Below are positions 55,090-62,894 of a stretch of DNA of 64,000 nucleotides, one piece after another. The DNA comes from Mesobacterium pallidum (GTDB lineage Bacteria > Pseudomonadota > Alphaproteobacteria > Rhodobacterales > Rhodobacteraceae). Positions within the stretch are counted from its first letter, which is position 1. Every line of letters begins with the position of its first letter. The translations under genes were made by a program, and so were the position numbers. The stretch spans positions 124,001-188,000 of the forward strand of contig NZ_JAIMID010000009.1 in the NCBI RefSeq assembly GCF_019966535.1, in the 5' to 3' direction. Under the pieces are notes generated by a model that did not search any database, was not told where the DNA came from, and saw only the letters and a list, made by a program, of their open reading frames with translations.

Positions 55090-55739
55090 TGCGCGAGACC
55101 GAGCTTTACGCGCCGGTGAAGGCCCTGCTGGAAGGCCAGGGCTACGAGGTCAAGGCCGAAGTCGGCGCGGCCGACGTGGTCGCCTGCCGCCCGGGCGAGG
55201 ATGCGCCCGTGGTGGTCGAACTGAAGACCGGGTTTTCGCTGACCCTCGTGCACCAGGCCGTGGCCCGGCAGGCGATGACGGATGCCGTCTACATCTGCGT
55301 GCCGCGCGGCACCGGCAAACGCTGGCTGGGGTCGTTGAAGCAGATGAAGGTGCTGTGTCGCCGGCTTGGCCTTGGCCTGCTGACCATACGCCTGTCGGAC
55401 AGCCACCCCGAGATCCACCTCGACCCCGCGCCCTACCAGCCACGCAAGTCCGCGCCCCGCAAGTCGCGCCTGCTGCGCGAATTCGCCCGGCGCGAGGGCG
55501 ATCCCAACACCGGAGGGGCGACCCGGACGGGGCTGGTGACGGCCTATCGGCAGGATTGCATGAAGATCGCCACGTATCTATCTGAAAACGGAGAGAGTCG
55601 TGGCGCCGCAGTCGCCAAGGCCACGGGCGTGGAAACGGCGACCCGGATCATGCGTGACGACCATTACGGATGGTTCGAACGGGTCACGACCGGGGTCTAC
55701 CGCCTGACCCCGAACGGAATCGACGCCCTGGCCGGGTAA
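55089..55739 (+). CDS. DUF2161 protein: PD-(D/E)xK nuclease-like domain plus winged helix
   Basis: A 216-residue protein. Its N-terminal half has the PD-(D/E)xK core VGAADVVACRPG...VVVELKTGFS (Asp, then Glu-x-Lys) like DUF2161 proteins. The C-terminal half is a helix-turn-helix-like region (GESRGAAVAKATGVETATRIM). Whether it cuts DNA or acts as a phosphodiesterase is unproven. It overlaps the GCS2 gene by one base and ends just before repeat copy G. Confidence 0.72.
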   Translation: MRETELYAPVKALLEGQGYEVKAEVGAADVVACRPGEDAPVVVELKTGFSLTLVHQAVARQAMTDAVYICVPRGTGKRWLGSLKQMKVLCRRLGLGLLTIRLSDSHPEIHLDPAPYQPRKSAPRKSRLLREFARREGDPNTGGATRTGLVTAYRQDCMKIATYLSENGESRGAAVAKATGVETATRIMRDDHYGWFERVTTGVYRLTPNGIDALAG

Positions 55740-55742
55740 GTG

Positions 55743-55829
55743 GGGGGCTGTCTGGCCCCCGGTTGCCATTGTCTCTCGGACCAATGCCACAACAATGGCA
55801 ACCCCCGAGAATTTGCAGACAAGATGAAG
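55743..55829 (+). repeat. Interspersed intergenic element, copy G
   Basis: A GTTGCCATTG/CAATGGCAAC hairpin (55762-55802) encloses CTCTCGGACCAATGCCACAA, followed by CCCCCGAGAATTTGC and ACAAGATGAAG. It shares CCATTGTCTCTYGGACCAATG with copy D2. The end is 5 nt from the stop of the minus-strand carnitine dehydrogenase gene. Confidence 0.65.
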
Positions 55830-55834
55830 GAGGA

Positions 55835-57247
55835 TCAGGCCTCTGCGTGGGACTTGGCAAGCGCCTCGACCCGGGCTAGGACCTCGGGCCGCGGCGGGCA
55901 GGACTTGCGCGTCTCGAGGCTGACGTGGAGCATGAACTGGTCGCAGGTAGCCAGGAGTTCCCCACCATGTTCGCGCCGCATCTCATGGAAAAGACGCAGT
56001 TTCTTGCCTTCGCCCTGTATGACCCGCGTCTCGACCACGAAGGGATCGGCGGCATGGGTCTCGGCCAGGTAGGTCACATTGGTCTCGGCGGTGAAATAGC
56101 TGTTGCCCTCGTCGATATAGGCAAGATCGGCGCCCACGTGCCGCATGATGGCATCGGCGGCGTCACTGAAGACCTGGCCATAGCGCCCTTCGTTCATGTG
56201 GCCGTTGTAATCGGTCCAGTCGACCGGCACGACGCGCCGCACCGTGACCATGGGCACGGTTTCGGTCAGCGGGGTCTTCAGCTCGTTCTCCTCGTGCTCG
56301 AGCAGCAGCTTGCCGGCAGCCTGGTCCTGCTGGCGCAAGGCGCGCAGGATGACGACGAGGTTCCGGTCGCGCCGTGCTTCGAGATCCGCGATCGTCGCGC
56401 CATTGGCTTGAGCATCCGATTGATCGGCAATGGTTTTCACCAGCTCATCGGTCAGCTCGGGCACGTCCATGAGCTTGGTCCAGGGCCATTTCAGCGCCGG
56501 GCCGAATTGCGCGAGGAAATGCGCCATGCCGGCCTCGCCGCCGCCGATGCGGTAGGTTTCGAACAGGCCCATCTGGGCCCATCGCAGGCCAAAGCCGTAG
56601 CGGATCGCGTTGTCGATCTCTTCGGTCGTGGCGATGCCATCCTTGACCAGCCAGAGGCTCTCGCGCCAGACGGCTTCCAGCAGGCGGTCGGCGATATGGG
56701 CGTCGATCTCGGCCCGGACCCGCAGCGGATACATGCCGACGGATCGCAGAATGTCCTGTGCCTTTTCAATGTCTTCCGATGCGTTCTTCGAACTTCCCAC
56801 CAGCTCGACCACCGGCAGCAGGTAGACCGGCACGAAGGGGTGCGTGACGACAACGCGGTCTGGGTGCGGATGCCCCTCCTGCAGCGCGGTCGGCGTGAAA
56901 CCCGAGGTGGAGGAGCCGATGAAAGCATCGGGTGAGATAAACTCGCCAATGCCTTGCAGCACCTTGCGTTTCAACTCGAGGCTCTCAGGCACGCTTTCCT
57001 GCACCCAGGTCGCGCCGGTCACGGCATCTTCGAGCGAGGTGCAGTAGGTGATCTCGCCCTCGCTGGGCATGGCCACATCGTAGAGCATCGGCAGCGAACG
57101 GCGGGCGCGGGCCAGCACCTCGGAGACCTTTCGCGGTGCCTCCGGGTCGGGGTCGAAGACCCGCACGTCCCAACCGTTCAGCAGGAAACGGGCGGCCCAG
57201 CCGCCACCGATGACGCCGCCTCCGACGATTGCTGCGATCTTGCTCAT
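55835..57247 (-). CDS. L-carnitine dehydrogenase fused to a betainyl-CoA thioesterase
   Basis: A 470-residue two-domain protein. The N-terminal part is a 3-hydroxyacyl-CoA-dehydrogenase-like NAD enzyme (GGGVIGGGWAARFLLNG, GSSTSGFTP, HPFVPVYLLPVVEL), matching L-carnitine dehydrogenase, which makes 3-dehydrocarnitine. From about residue 330 a hot-dog thioesterase follows (VDWTDYNGHMNEGRYGQVFSDAADAI). In Pseudomonas these are separate proteins (CdhC and CdhB); here they are one chain. The next genes are an SGNH hydrolase and a BKACE enzyme, completing the route to glycine betaine. Confidence 0.88.
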   Translation of the reverse strand: MSKIAAIVGGGVIGGGWAARFLLNGWDVRVFDPDPEAPRKVSEVLARARRSLPMLYDVAMPSEGEITYCTSLEDAVTGATWVQESVPESLELKRKVLQGIGEFISPDAFIGSSTSGFTPTALQEGHPHPDRVVVTHPFVPVYLLPVVELVGSSKNASEDIEKAQDILRSVGMYPLRVRAEIDAHIADRLLEAVWRESLWLVKDGIATTEEIDNAIRYGFGLRWAQMGLFETYRIGGGEAGMAHFLAQFGPALKWPWTKLMDVPELTDELVKTIADQSDAQANGATIADLEARRDRNLVVILRALRQQDQAAGKLLLEHEENELKTPLTETVPMVTVRRVVPVDWTDYNGHMNEGRYGQVFSDAADAIMRHVGADLAYIDEGNSYFTAETNVTYLAETHAADPFVVETRVIQGEGKKLRLFHEMRREHGGELLATCDQFMLHVSLETRKSCPPRPEVLARVEALAKSHAEA

Positions 57248-57861
57248 AGGCCTGTCTCCTTGATCTTGTCTGCCACGGCAATGCCGAGCGTCTTGTGGGC
57301 TTCGGCGCTGTAGTGAACGCCGTCCAGCGGGTCGGTTTCGATGATTGCCGATGCATCGAGGTAGTGTGTGCCATGCGACTTGGCGATCCGCGCCATGTCG
57401 CTCGACAGCCTGGCCATCCGTGCCTCTGCCCCGGCGAAGATCGGCGCGAGGCATCCGCGTTCCTTTACGGGCGCCGGGCAGATCACGAGGATCGGCAGGT
57501 CAGGCAGGTCGGCGCGGGCGCGTTGGATCAGCGCCCCGACGCCGAGGGCGATGTCGAAGCCGGTCAGCGAAAAGCGCTGTTTCGCGTCGTTTGTGCCAAG
57601 CTTGAGGATCATAAGGTCCAGCGGAGTCGAAGAATGAAGAATGGCCGGCAGAACGCTGAGACCATTGCGATAACGGCCTTCGATCGGGTCATCGTGGCAG
57701 GTGGTGCGACCGGGCAGGCCCGCCTCGATCACCGGCCGGCCCAAGGCCGCGCGCAGCACGCCCGGCCAGCGGACCTCGGGCGCGTAGCGGCCACTGACGC
57801 CCAGCCGCTCCATCGGCGGCGTGCCATAGGTGTTGCTGTCGCCGTAACAGAGGATGGTCAT
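57244..57861 (-). CDS. SGNH/GDSL hydrolase within the carnitine operon
   Basis: A 205-residue hydrolase with the SGNH catalytic set: Ser9 in YGDSNTYG, Gly50, Asn91 in LGTNDAKQ, and the Asp180/His183 pair in DGVHYS. It overlaps both carnitine genes by 4 bp. In Pseudomonas a short-chain acylcarnitine hydrolase sits beside the cdh genes, so an acylcarnitine esterase role is a testable guess; no signal peptide is present. Confidence 0.85.
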   Translation of the reverse strand: MTILCYGDSNTYGTPPMERLGVSGRYAPEVRWPGVLRAALGRPVIEAGLPGRTTCHDDPIEGRYRNGLSVLPAILHSSTPLDLMILKLGTNDAKQRFSLTGFDIALGVGALIQRARADLPDLPILVICPAPVKERGCLAPIFAGAEARMARLSSDMARIAKSHGTHYLDASAIIETDPLDGVHYSAEAHKTLGIAVADKIKETGL

Positions 57862-58775
57862 GCCGCGACCGGCGCGCGCTTGGTGAGGCCCAGCTTGGCG
57901 CGCACCTCGGCGGGACCGATGATGCGGGCGCCCATGCCCTCGACGATGCCGACCGCCCGCTCGACCAGCTGCGCATTTGTTGCCAGCACGCCCTTGTCGA
58001 GCCAGAGGTTGTCCTCGAGGCCGACACGGACGTTGCCCCCCGCCAGCACGGCGGCGGCGGCATAGGCCATCTGGTTGCGACCGAGGGAAAAGGCAGAGAA
58101 CGTCCAGTCTTGCGGGACGTTGTTCACCATGGCCATGAAGGTGTTCAGATCATCCGGCGCGCCCCAGGGCACGCCCATGCAGAGCTGCACCAGCGCGGGG
58201 CTGTCCAGCACGCCATCGGCGACCAGCTGGCGGGCGTACCAGAGGTGCCCGGTGTCGAAGGCCTCGATCTCGGGCTTCACGCCCAGTTCGGTCATGCGGC
58301 GCCCCATGGCCTGCAACATGCCCGGCGTATTGGTCATGACGTAATCGGCTTCGGCAAAGTTCATCGTGCCGCAATCGAGCGTGCAGATCTCGGGCAGGCA
58401 TTCGGCCACATGGGCCACGCGCGCCTCGGCGCCGATCATGTCGGTGCCGGCCTCGTTCACCGGGAAGGGCGCGTCGGGCGAACCGAAGACGATGTCTCCG
58501 CCCATGCCGGCGGTCAGGTTCAGCACCACGTCCACCTCGGCGTCGCGGATGCGATCCGTGACCTCGCGGTAGAGCGCAAGGTCCCGCGACGGCGCACCGG
58601 TTTCCGGATCGCGCACGTGGCAATGGACGATGGCGGCGCCGGCCTTGGCAGCTTCGATCGCGCTCTCGGCAATCTGCTTGGGCGACCGCGGCACGTGGGG
58701 CGAACGGTCCTGCGTGGCCCCCGACCCGGTGACGGCGCAGGTGATGAACACCTCCTTGTTCATGGAAAGCGGCAT
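57858..58775 (-). CDS. 3-dehydrocarnitine cleavage enzyme (BKACE/DUF849 family)
   Basis: A 305-residue BKACE enzyme. These zinc enzymes condense a beta-keto acid with acetyl-CoA to give acetoacetate and a new CoA ester; with 3-dehydrocarnitine this yields betainyl-CoA. The metal-binding HCHVRD (51-56, His51 and His53) and EAFDTGHLWYA are typical. It is first in the overlapping operon with the SGNH hydrolase and the dehydrogenase-thioesterase fusion. Confidence 0.9.
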   Translation of the reverse strand: MPLSMNKEVFITCAVTGSGATQDRSPHVPRSPKQIAESAIEAAKAGAAIVHCHVRDPETGAPSRDLALYREVTDRIRDAEVDVVLNLTAGMGGDIVFGSPDAPFPVNEAGTDMIGAEARVAHVAECLPEICTLDCGTMNFAEADYVMTNTPGMLQAMGRRMTELGVKPEIEAFDTGHLWYARQLVADGVLDSPALVQLCMGVPWGAPDDLNTFMAMVNNVPQDWTFSAFSLGRNQMAYAAAAVLAGGNVRVGLEDNLWLDKGVLATNAQLVERAVGIVEGMGARIIGPAEVRAKLGLTKRAPVAA

Positions 58776-58977
58776 GTGACCCCCTCATTGGTGTTTTGCC
58801 CAAGGCGTAACACGGGCGCGCGCAGGCGAGATAGGTCAAATGCGACGGGTTTTGCTTTGGTTTTTCCCCTGGAATGAACCTTTTGCGAACTTCTTTGGCC
58901 GTAAAGTGAGGTCAGGATCGGCCCAGTTGCGCGGCGTTCGCGTCGCGCGGGTATCCCCACCAAAGGCGAGGGCAAGG

Positions 58978-59199
58978 ATGGACGACAAGCGCCAAGACGC
59001 GGTGCCGGGCAGCGGACGCCATGACAAGCTCTTTGCGTTGATCCATCAACAGGTCGCGAGTCGCCCGCGCCGCCTGCCCGTCCGGCCCGATGCCGTCGAT
59101 GCGGCCGACGCCGCCGCCTTCCTCGCCAGTGCCCATCGCAGTTTCGAACTGGTCCGGGCCGAGCGGACGCTGGTCGATCGCTTGCGCCACGCCTTCTGA
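58978..59199 (+). CDS. Small hypothetical protein
   Basis: A 73-residue protein (MDDKRQDAVPGSGRHDKLF...) with coding-like third-position G/C. No motif is recognised. The ATG at 58978 follows GAGGGCAAGG. It lies between the carnitine operon and rlmE; a frame on the opposite strand also stays open, so this is uncertain. Confidence 0.45.
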   Translation: MDDKRQDAVPGSGRHDKLFALIHQQVASRPRRLPVRPDAVDAADAAAFLASAHRSFELVRAERTLVDRLRHAF

Positions 59200-59211
59200 C
59201 GGCGCGTCTCC

Positions 59212-59928
59212 TCAGCCCCGGAACCCGGTCGCCACCACGAATTTTTCCGATGAATCCGCCCGTGACGAGGGCGGCTTGAAGTTCGAGACCTTGGCGAATT
59301 TCTGCTTCAGCAGTTTCTGCAACTCGCCCTCGGCGCCGCCGGCCAGCACCTTGGCGACAAAGGTGCCGCCCTCTTCCAGCACGTCGAAGGCGAGGTAGGC
59401 CGCCGCCTCGCAGAGCGCGATGATGCGCAGGTGGTCGGTCTGCTTGTGACCCGATGAGGCCGCCGCCATGTCCGACATCACCACGTCGGCCATGCCGCCC
59501 AGCCATTCCTTGACCTGCTGATCTGCATCGTCCGCCATGAAATCCAGCTGGTGGATCTCGCAGCCGGGGATCGGTTCGACCTCCTGCAGGTCGATCCCGA
59601 GGATGGAGCCCTGCTTCTTGCCCGCCCTCTCTCCCAACGCGTTCACCCGCTTGACGGCGACCTGGCACCAGCCGCCGGGCGCGCAGCCCAGGTCAACGAC
59701 CCGGGCGCCGGGCACGAGAAAGCGGTACTTGTCGTCGATCTCCATGATCTTGAAGGCGGCGCGGCCACGGTAGCCTTCCTCCTTCGCGCGCTTGACGTAT
59801 GGGTCGTTCAGCTGCCGTTGCAGCCAGCGGGTCGAGCTGAGCGACCGGCCCCGGGCCGACTTGACCTTGACCTTCAGGTCGCGCTGGCCGCGCCCGGATG
59901 TGTTCTTGCCCGAAGGGGTCTTGGCCAT
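59212..59928 (-). CDS. rlmE: 23S rRNA 2'-O-ribose methyltransferase RlmE (FtsJ/RrmJ)
   Basis: RlmE methylates U2552 of 23S rRNA late in 50S assembly. The 238-residue protein shows [13 protein letters not shown] (first catalytic Lys), [15 protein letters not shown] (SAM site) and [13 protein letters not shown]. An arginine/lysine-rich tail precedes the domain. The ATG at 59928 follows AAGG; an in-frame ATG three codons upstream is possible. It is divergent from kynU. Confidence 0.95.
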   Translation of the reverse strand: MAKTPSGKNTSGRGQRDLKVKVKSARGRSLSSTRWLQRQLNDPYVKRAKEEGYRGRAAFKIMEIDDKYRFLVPGARVVDLGCAPGGWCQVAVKRVNALGERAGKKQGSILGIDLQEVEPIPGCEIHQLDFMADDADQQVKEWLGGMADVVMSDMAAASSGHKQTDHLRIIALCEAAAYLAFDVLEEGGTFVAKVLAGGAEGELQKLLKQKFAKVSNFKPPSSRADSSEKFVVATGFRG

Positions 59929-60000
59929 GGGTCCCATCCTTGCGATAGCTTGGGGGGACATGTAGCGCGCGAGGGGGCGCGCGCGCAAGGAAGGACGCAA

Positions 60001-61233
60001 ATGACCGACTGGATGGAACGCGCGGTAGCGCTGGACGCGAACGATGGCATGGCCTGGACGCGGGACAGGTTCGAGCTGCCCGAGGGGGTGATCTACCTTG
60101 ACGGCAATTCGCTGGGTGCCCGTCCGCGCGGCGTGGCCGAGCGGGTGGCGCAGGTGCTGGACGCCGAATGGCGGGACGGGCTGATCCGCAGCTGGAACGA
60201 CGCGGGCTGGTTCGACCTGCCGCTGCGCGTGGGGGACAGGATCGCGCCGCTGATCGGCGTCGGGGCGGGCGAGGTCGCGGTTGGCGACAGCACCTCGGTC
60301 AACCTCTTCAAATGCCTCGCCGCCGCGCTGCACGCCCGGCCGGACCGGTCGGTGATCCTGTGCGAGGCCGGGAATTTCCCGACCGATGGCTACATGGCGC
60401 AGGGGCTAACACGGCTGGTCGAGAAGGCCGAGTTGCGTTGGTTCGACGATGCCGAGGACGTGCGCGCAAAGCTGGGCCCGGACGTGGCCGTCGTGCTTTT
60501 GAGCCATGTTCATTACCGCAGCGCCGCGGTGCAGGACATGGCGGCCGTGAATGCCGCGGCCCATGCCGCGGGCGCGCTGGTGCTGTGGGACCTGTCGCAT
60601 TCCACCGGCGCGGTGCCGGTCGACCTGGGCGGAACCGGTGCCGACATGGCGGTCGGCTGCACCTACAAGTACCTCAACGGCGGGCCCGGCGCGCCGGCCT
60701 TCGCCTGGGTCGCGCCCGGGCTGGCGCCCGTCTCGCAACCATTGGCGGGCTGGATGGGCCATGCCGCACCCTTCGCCTTCGACCGCGACTACGCCCCGGC
60801 CGATGGGGCGCGCGGGCTGATGGCGGGCACGCCGCAGGTCCTGAGCCTCTCGGCGCTGGATGCCGCGCTCGAGATCTGGGAGGAGGTCGACCGCCCTGCC
60901 CTCTGGGCCCGGTCCGAAGCCATGGTCGCCTTCTTCATCGACGCGGTCCTTGACCTGTGCGCCGGTCACGGGCTGGCATTGGTATCGCCACGCGCGGCGC
61001 CGCGCGGCAGCCATGTCGGGTTCGATCACCCCGAGGGCTACGCCATCGTGCAGGCGCTGATCGCGCGCGGGATCATCGGCGATTTCCGCGCGCCCCAGAT
61101 GATGCGCTTCGGCTTCGCACCGCTCTACCTGCGTTTTGCCGACCTGACAGCGGCAGCGTTGGCGCTGCGCGATGTGCTCGAGACGCGGGCCTGGGACGAC
61201 CCGCGTTTTCAGGCCCGCGGCGCGGTGACCTGA
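60001..61233 (+). CDS. kynU: Kynureninase
   Basis: Kynureninase cleaves kynurenine or 3-hydroxykynurenine to anthranilates and alanine. The 410-residue PLP enzyme has the family [14 protein letters not shown] near the start, [23 protein letters not shown], and the PLP lysine in [15 protein letters not shown]. No other kynurenine-pathway genes are adjacent in this window. Confidence 0.94.
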   Translation: MTDWMERAVALDANDGMAWTRDRFELPEGVIYLDGNSLGARPRGVAERVAQVLDAEWRDGLIRSWNDAGWFDLPLRVGDRIAPLIGVGAGEVAVGDSTSVNLFKCLAAALHARPDRSVILCEAGNFPTDGYMAQGLTRLVEKAELRWFDDAEDVRAKLGPDVAVVLLSHVHYRSAAVQDMAAVNAAAHAAGALVLWDLSHSTGAVPVDLGGTGADMAVGCTYKYLNGGPGAPAFAWVAPGLAPVSQPLAGWMGHAAPFAFDRDYAPADGARGLMAGTPQVLSLSALDAALEIWEEVDRPALWARSEAMVAFFIDAVLDLCAGHGLALVSPRAAPRGSHVGFDHPEGYAIVQALIARGIIGDFRAPQMMRFGFAPLYLRFADLTAAALALRDVLETRAWDDPRFQARGAVT

Positions 61234-61314
61234 CGCGGGCGAAACCGGACGCGGATCAAGCACTTGTTAACGCGCCGCGGTCACTCTTCCGACGAGCCAG
61301 GAAGGACAGACCCC

Positions 61315-62613
61315 ATGAGCCGAGTCGAGAGCGACAAGACCTGCATCACCGAGGAGGTGCCGAATTACGGGCTCGACGACCTCTTCATCTCGCGCACGGA
61401 TGAGCGCGGCACGATCCGGGCCGGCAACAACGCCTTCGTGCGCATCTCGGGTTATGACTGGTCACAGCTGCGCAAGGCACCGCACAAGATCATCCGGCAC
61501 CCGGACACGCCGCGCGGTGTGTTCAGCCTGTTCTGGGACCGCCTGCGCGAGGGCAAGCCGGTCGGCGCCTATGTCAAGAACCGCGCGGCGGACGGACGCT
61601 ACTACTGGGTCTTTGCCATCGCCATGCCGGTCGAAGGCGGATTCATCTCGGTTTGGATGAAGCCGTGCAGCGCCATGCACGACCGGATCATGGCGCTCTA
61701 CCGCGTGCTCCTGAGCTACGAACGCGACCGCGCGCTCAAGCCCGAGGACAGCCGTGACACGCTGCTGCAGCACCTCGGCGAACAGGGTTTCGCCAGCTAC
61801 GACGCCTTCATGGCCGAGGCGATCCGCGCCGAGGTGGCCGCCCGCGCGGAGGCATTGGGCAAGCCCATGCCGCCATTGCTCGAGGATGTCGGCCACCTGC
61901 AGGACACCGTCACGCGGATGGAAAAGGATCTCGCCGCCGTGCGCGCCTCGGTCTACGAGATCCGCTCGACCCCGTTCAACCTGCGCATCCAGGCCAGCCG
62001 GGTCGGCGATATCGGCATCCCGATGCAGGTGATTTCGCAGAACTACGGGCTGCTGGCCAAGGACATCGAAGAGGTCAACGCCCAGATGCAGGAGGCGGTG
62101 ACCGCCGCCGCCCGCGAGGTCGAGGTCGACGGCTTTGCCGTCGCCGCGGCCGGGCTCATGGGCGAGGCCGCGCGCCAGTTCCGCGCGCAGTCGGATTGGC
62201 CCGATGGCGTGGAGGCCGAGGCAGAGATCGCCGCCTTCGAACGCGAGATCACGCGCTTTGCAGCCCGGGGCGACGGGCTGAAGCGGCAGATGGAGGCCCT
62301 TCTCGCGACCCTGAGGCAGTTGCGCCGGGTGGTGTCGGGCCTCGCCGTGGTGCGCGTCATGTGCCGGATCGAGGCGGCGGGAATCGCCGACGACAGTGGC
62401 GGCATCGGCGAAGTGACCTCGCGCCTGCTGAAATTCCAGCGCGACATGGTGGCCCAGATCGACCGGATGGACGCGGAATGCGTGGATGCCATCGGCAGCG
62501 CGGGCCGGCTTCAGGGGCAGACCGCGACCGGCGGCGGACGCGCGGGCCGGCCCGGCACAGCCCAATCGCTGGCGTTGCTGCGCGAGATGTGCGCCCAGGC
62601 CAAGGCGGGATAG
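61315..62613 (+). CDS. PAS-domain signalling protein, Aer-type PAS without membrane segments
   Basis: A 432-residue soluble protein. The PAS domain (about 25-120) is Aer/MCP-like: GYDWSQLRKAPHKIIRHPDT followed by FSLFWDRLREGKPVGAYVKN and DGRYYWVFAIAMPV. No membrane segment or full chemoreceptor signalling tip follows; instead a helical region carries SVYEIRSTPFNLRIQASRVG, reminiscent of degenerate receptor helices. It may be a soluble redox or chemosensory input protein. The ATG at 61315 follows GAAGGA. Confidence 0.7.
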   Translation: MSRVESDKTCITEEVPNYGLDDLFISRTDERGTIRAGNNAFVRISGYDWSQLRKAPHKIIRHPDTPRGVFSLFWDRLREGKPVGAYVKNRAADGRYYWVFAIAMPVEGGFISVWMKPCSAMHDRIMALYRVLLSYERDRALKPEDSRDTLLQHLGEQGFASYDAFMAEAIRAEVAARAEALGKPMPPLLEDVGHLQDTVTRMEKDLAAVRASVYEIRSTPFNLRIQASRVGDIGIPMQVISQNYGLLAKDIEEVNAQMQEAVTAAAREVEVDGFAVAAAGLMGEAARQFRAQSDWPDGVEAEAEIAAFEREITRFAARGDGLKRQMEALLATLRQLRRVVSGLAVVRVMCRIEAAGIADDSGGIGEVTSRLLKFQRDMVAQIDRMDAECVDAIGSAGRLQGQTATGGGRAGRPGTAQSLALLREMCAQAKAG

Positions 62614-62828
62614 GCGCGTCGCCCCGGCCCTGCCCCCCGGGGCAGGACCGCGCTGGCGCTCTCCCGACTGCGCTCGCTTCTCGAACGTGCCCGGACCGGT
62701 TGTCTCAACTCGGGGTGCCCGGGACGGCGGTGCGGCCGGGCCATCCCGCGGCCGGGTGGCCTGCCGGGGGCGGCCTCGGCCATGTCCCCGCGGCGCACCG
62801 GGCCTTTGTCGCCCCCCCCGAAACGATA

Positions 62829-62859
62829 CCGCCCGCGGCGCCTGGGGCGTCGCGGGCGG
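62829..62859 (-). terminator. Hairpin after the RTX gene
   Basis: CCGCCCGCG (62829-62837) pairs with CGCGGGCGG (62851-62859). It lies 36 bp past the RTX stop on the minus strand and is followed by TATCGTTT. The rest of the gap 62614-62894 is very GC-rich with short inverted repeats and no gene. Confidence 0.5.
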
Positions 62860-62894
62860 GTTCGGAGCGGTGCCCCGGTTTCAGGCGATCCGGA

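Noticed and set aside
58912..59190. Minus-strand 92-codon frame overlapping the small hypothetical gene at 58978
   Set aside because: Its proline/glycine-rich translation and lack of a ribosome site make the plus-strand frame the better, though still uncertain, choice.
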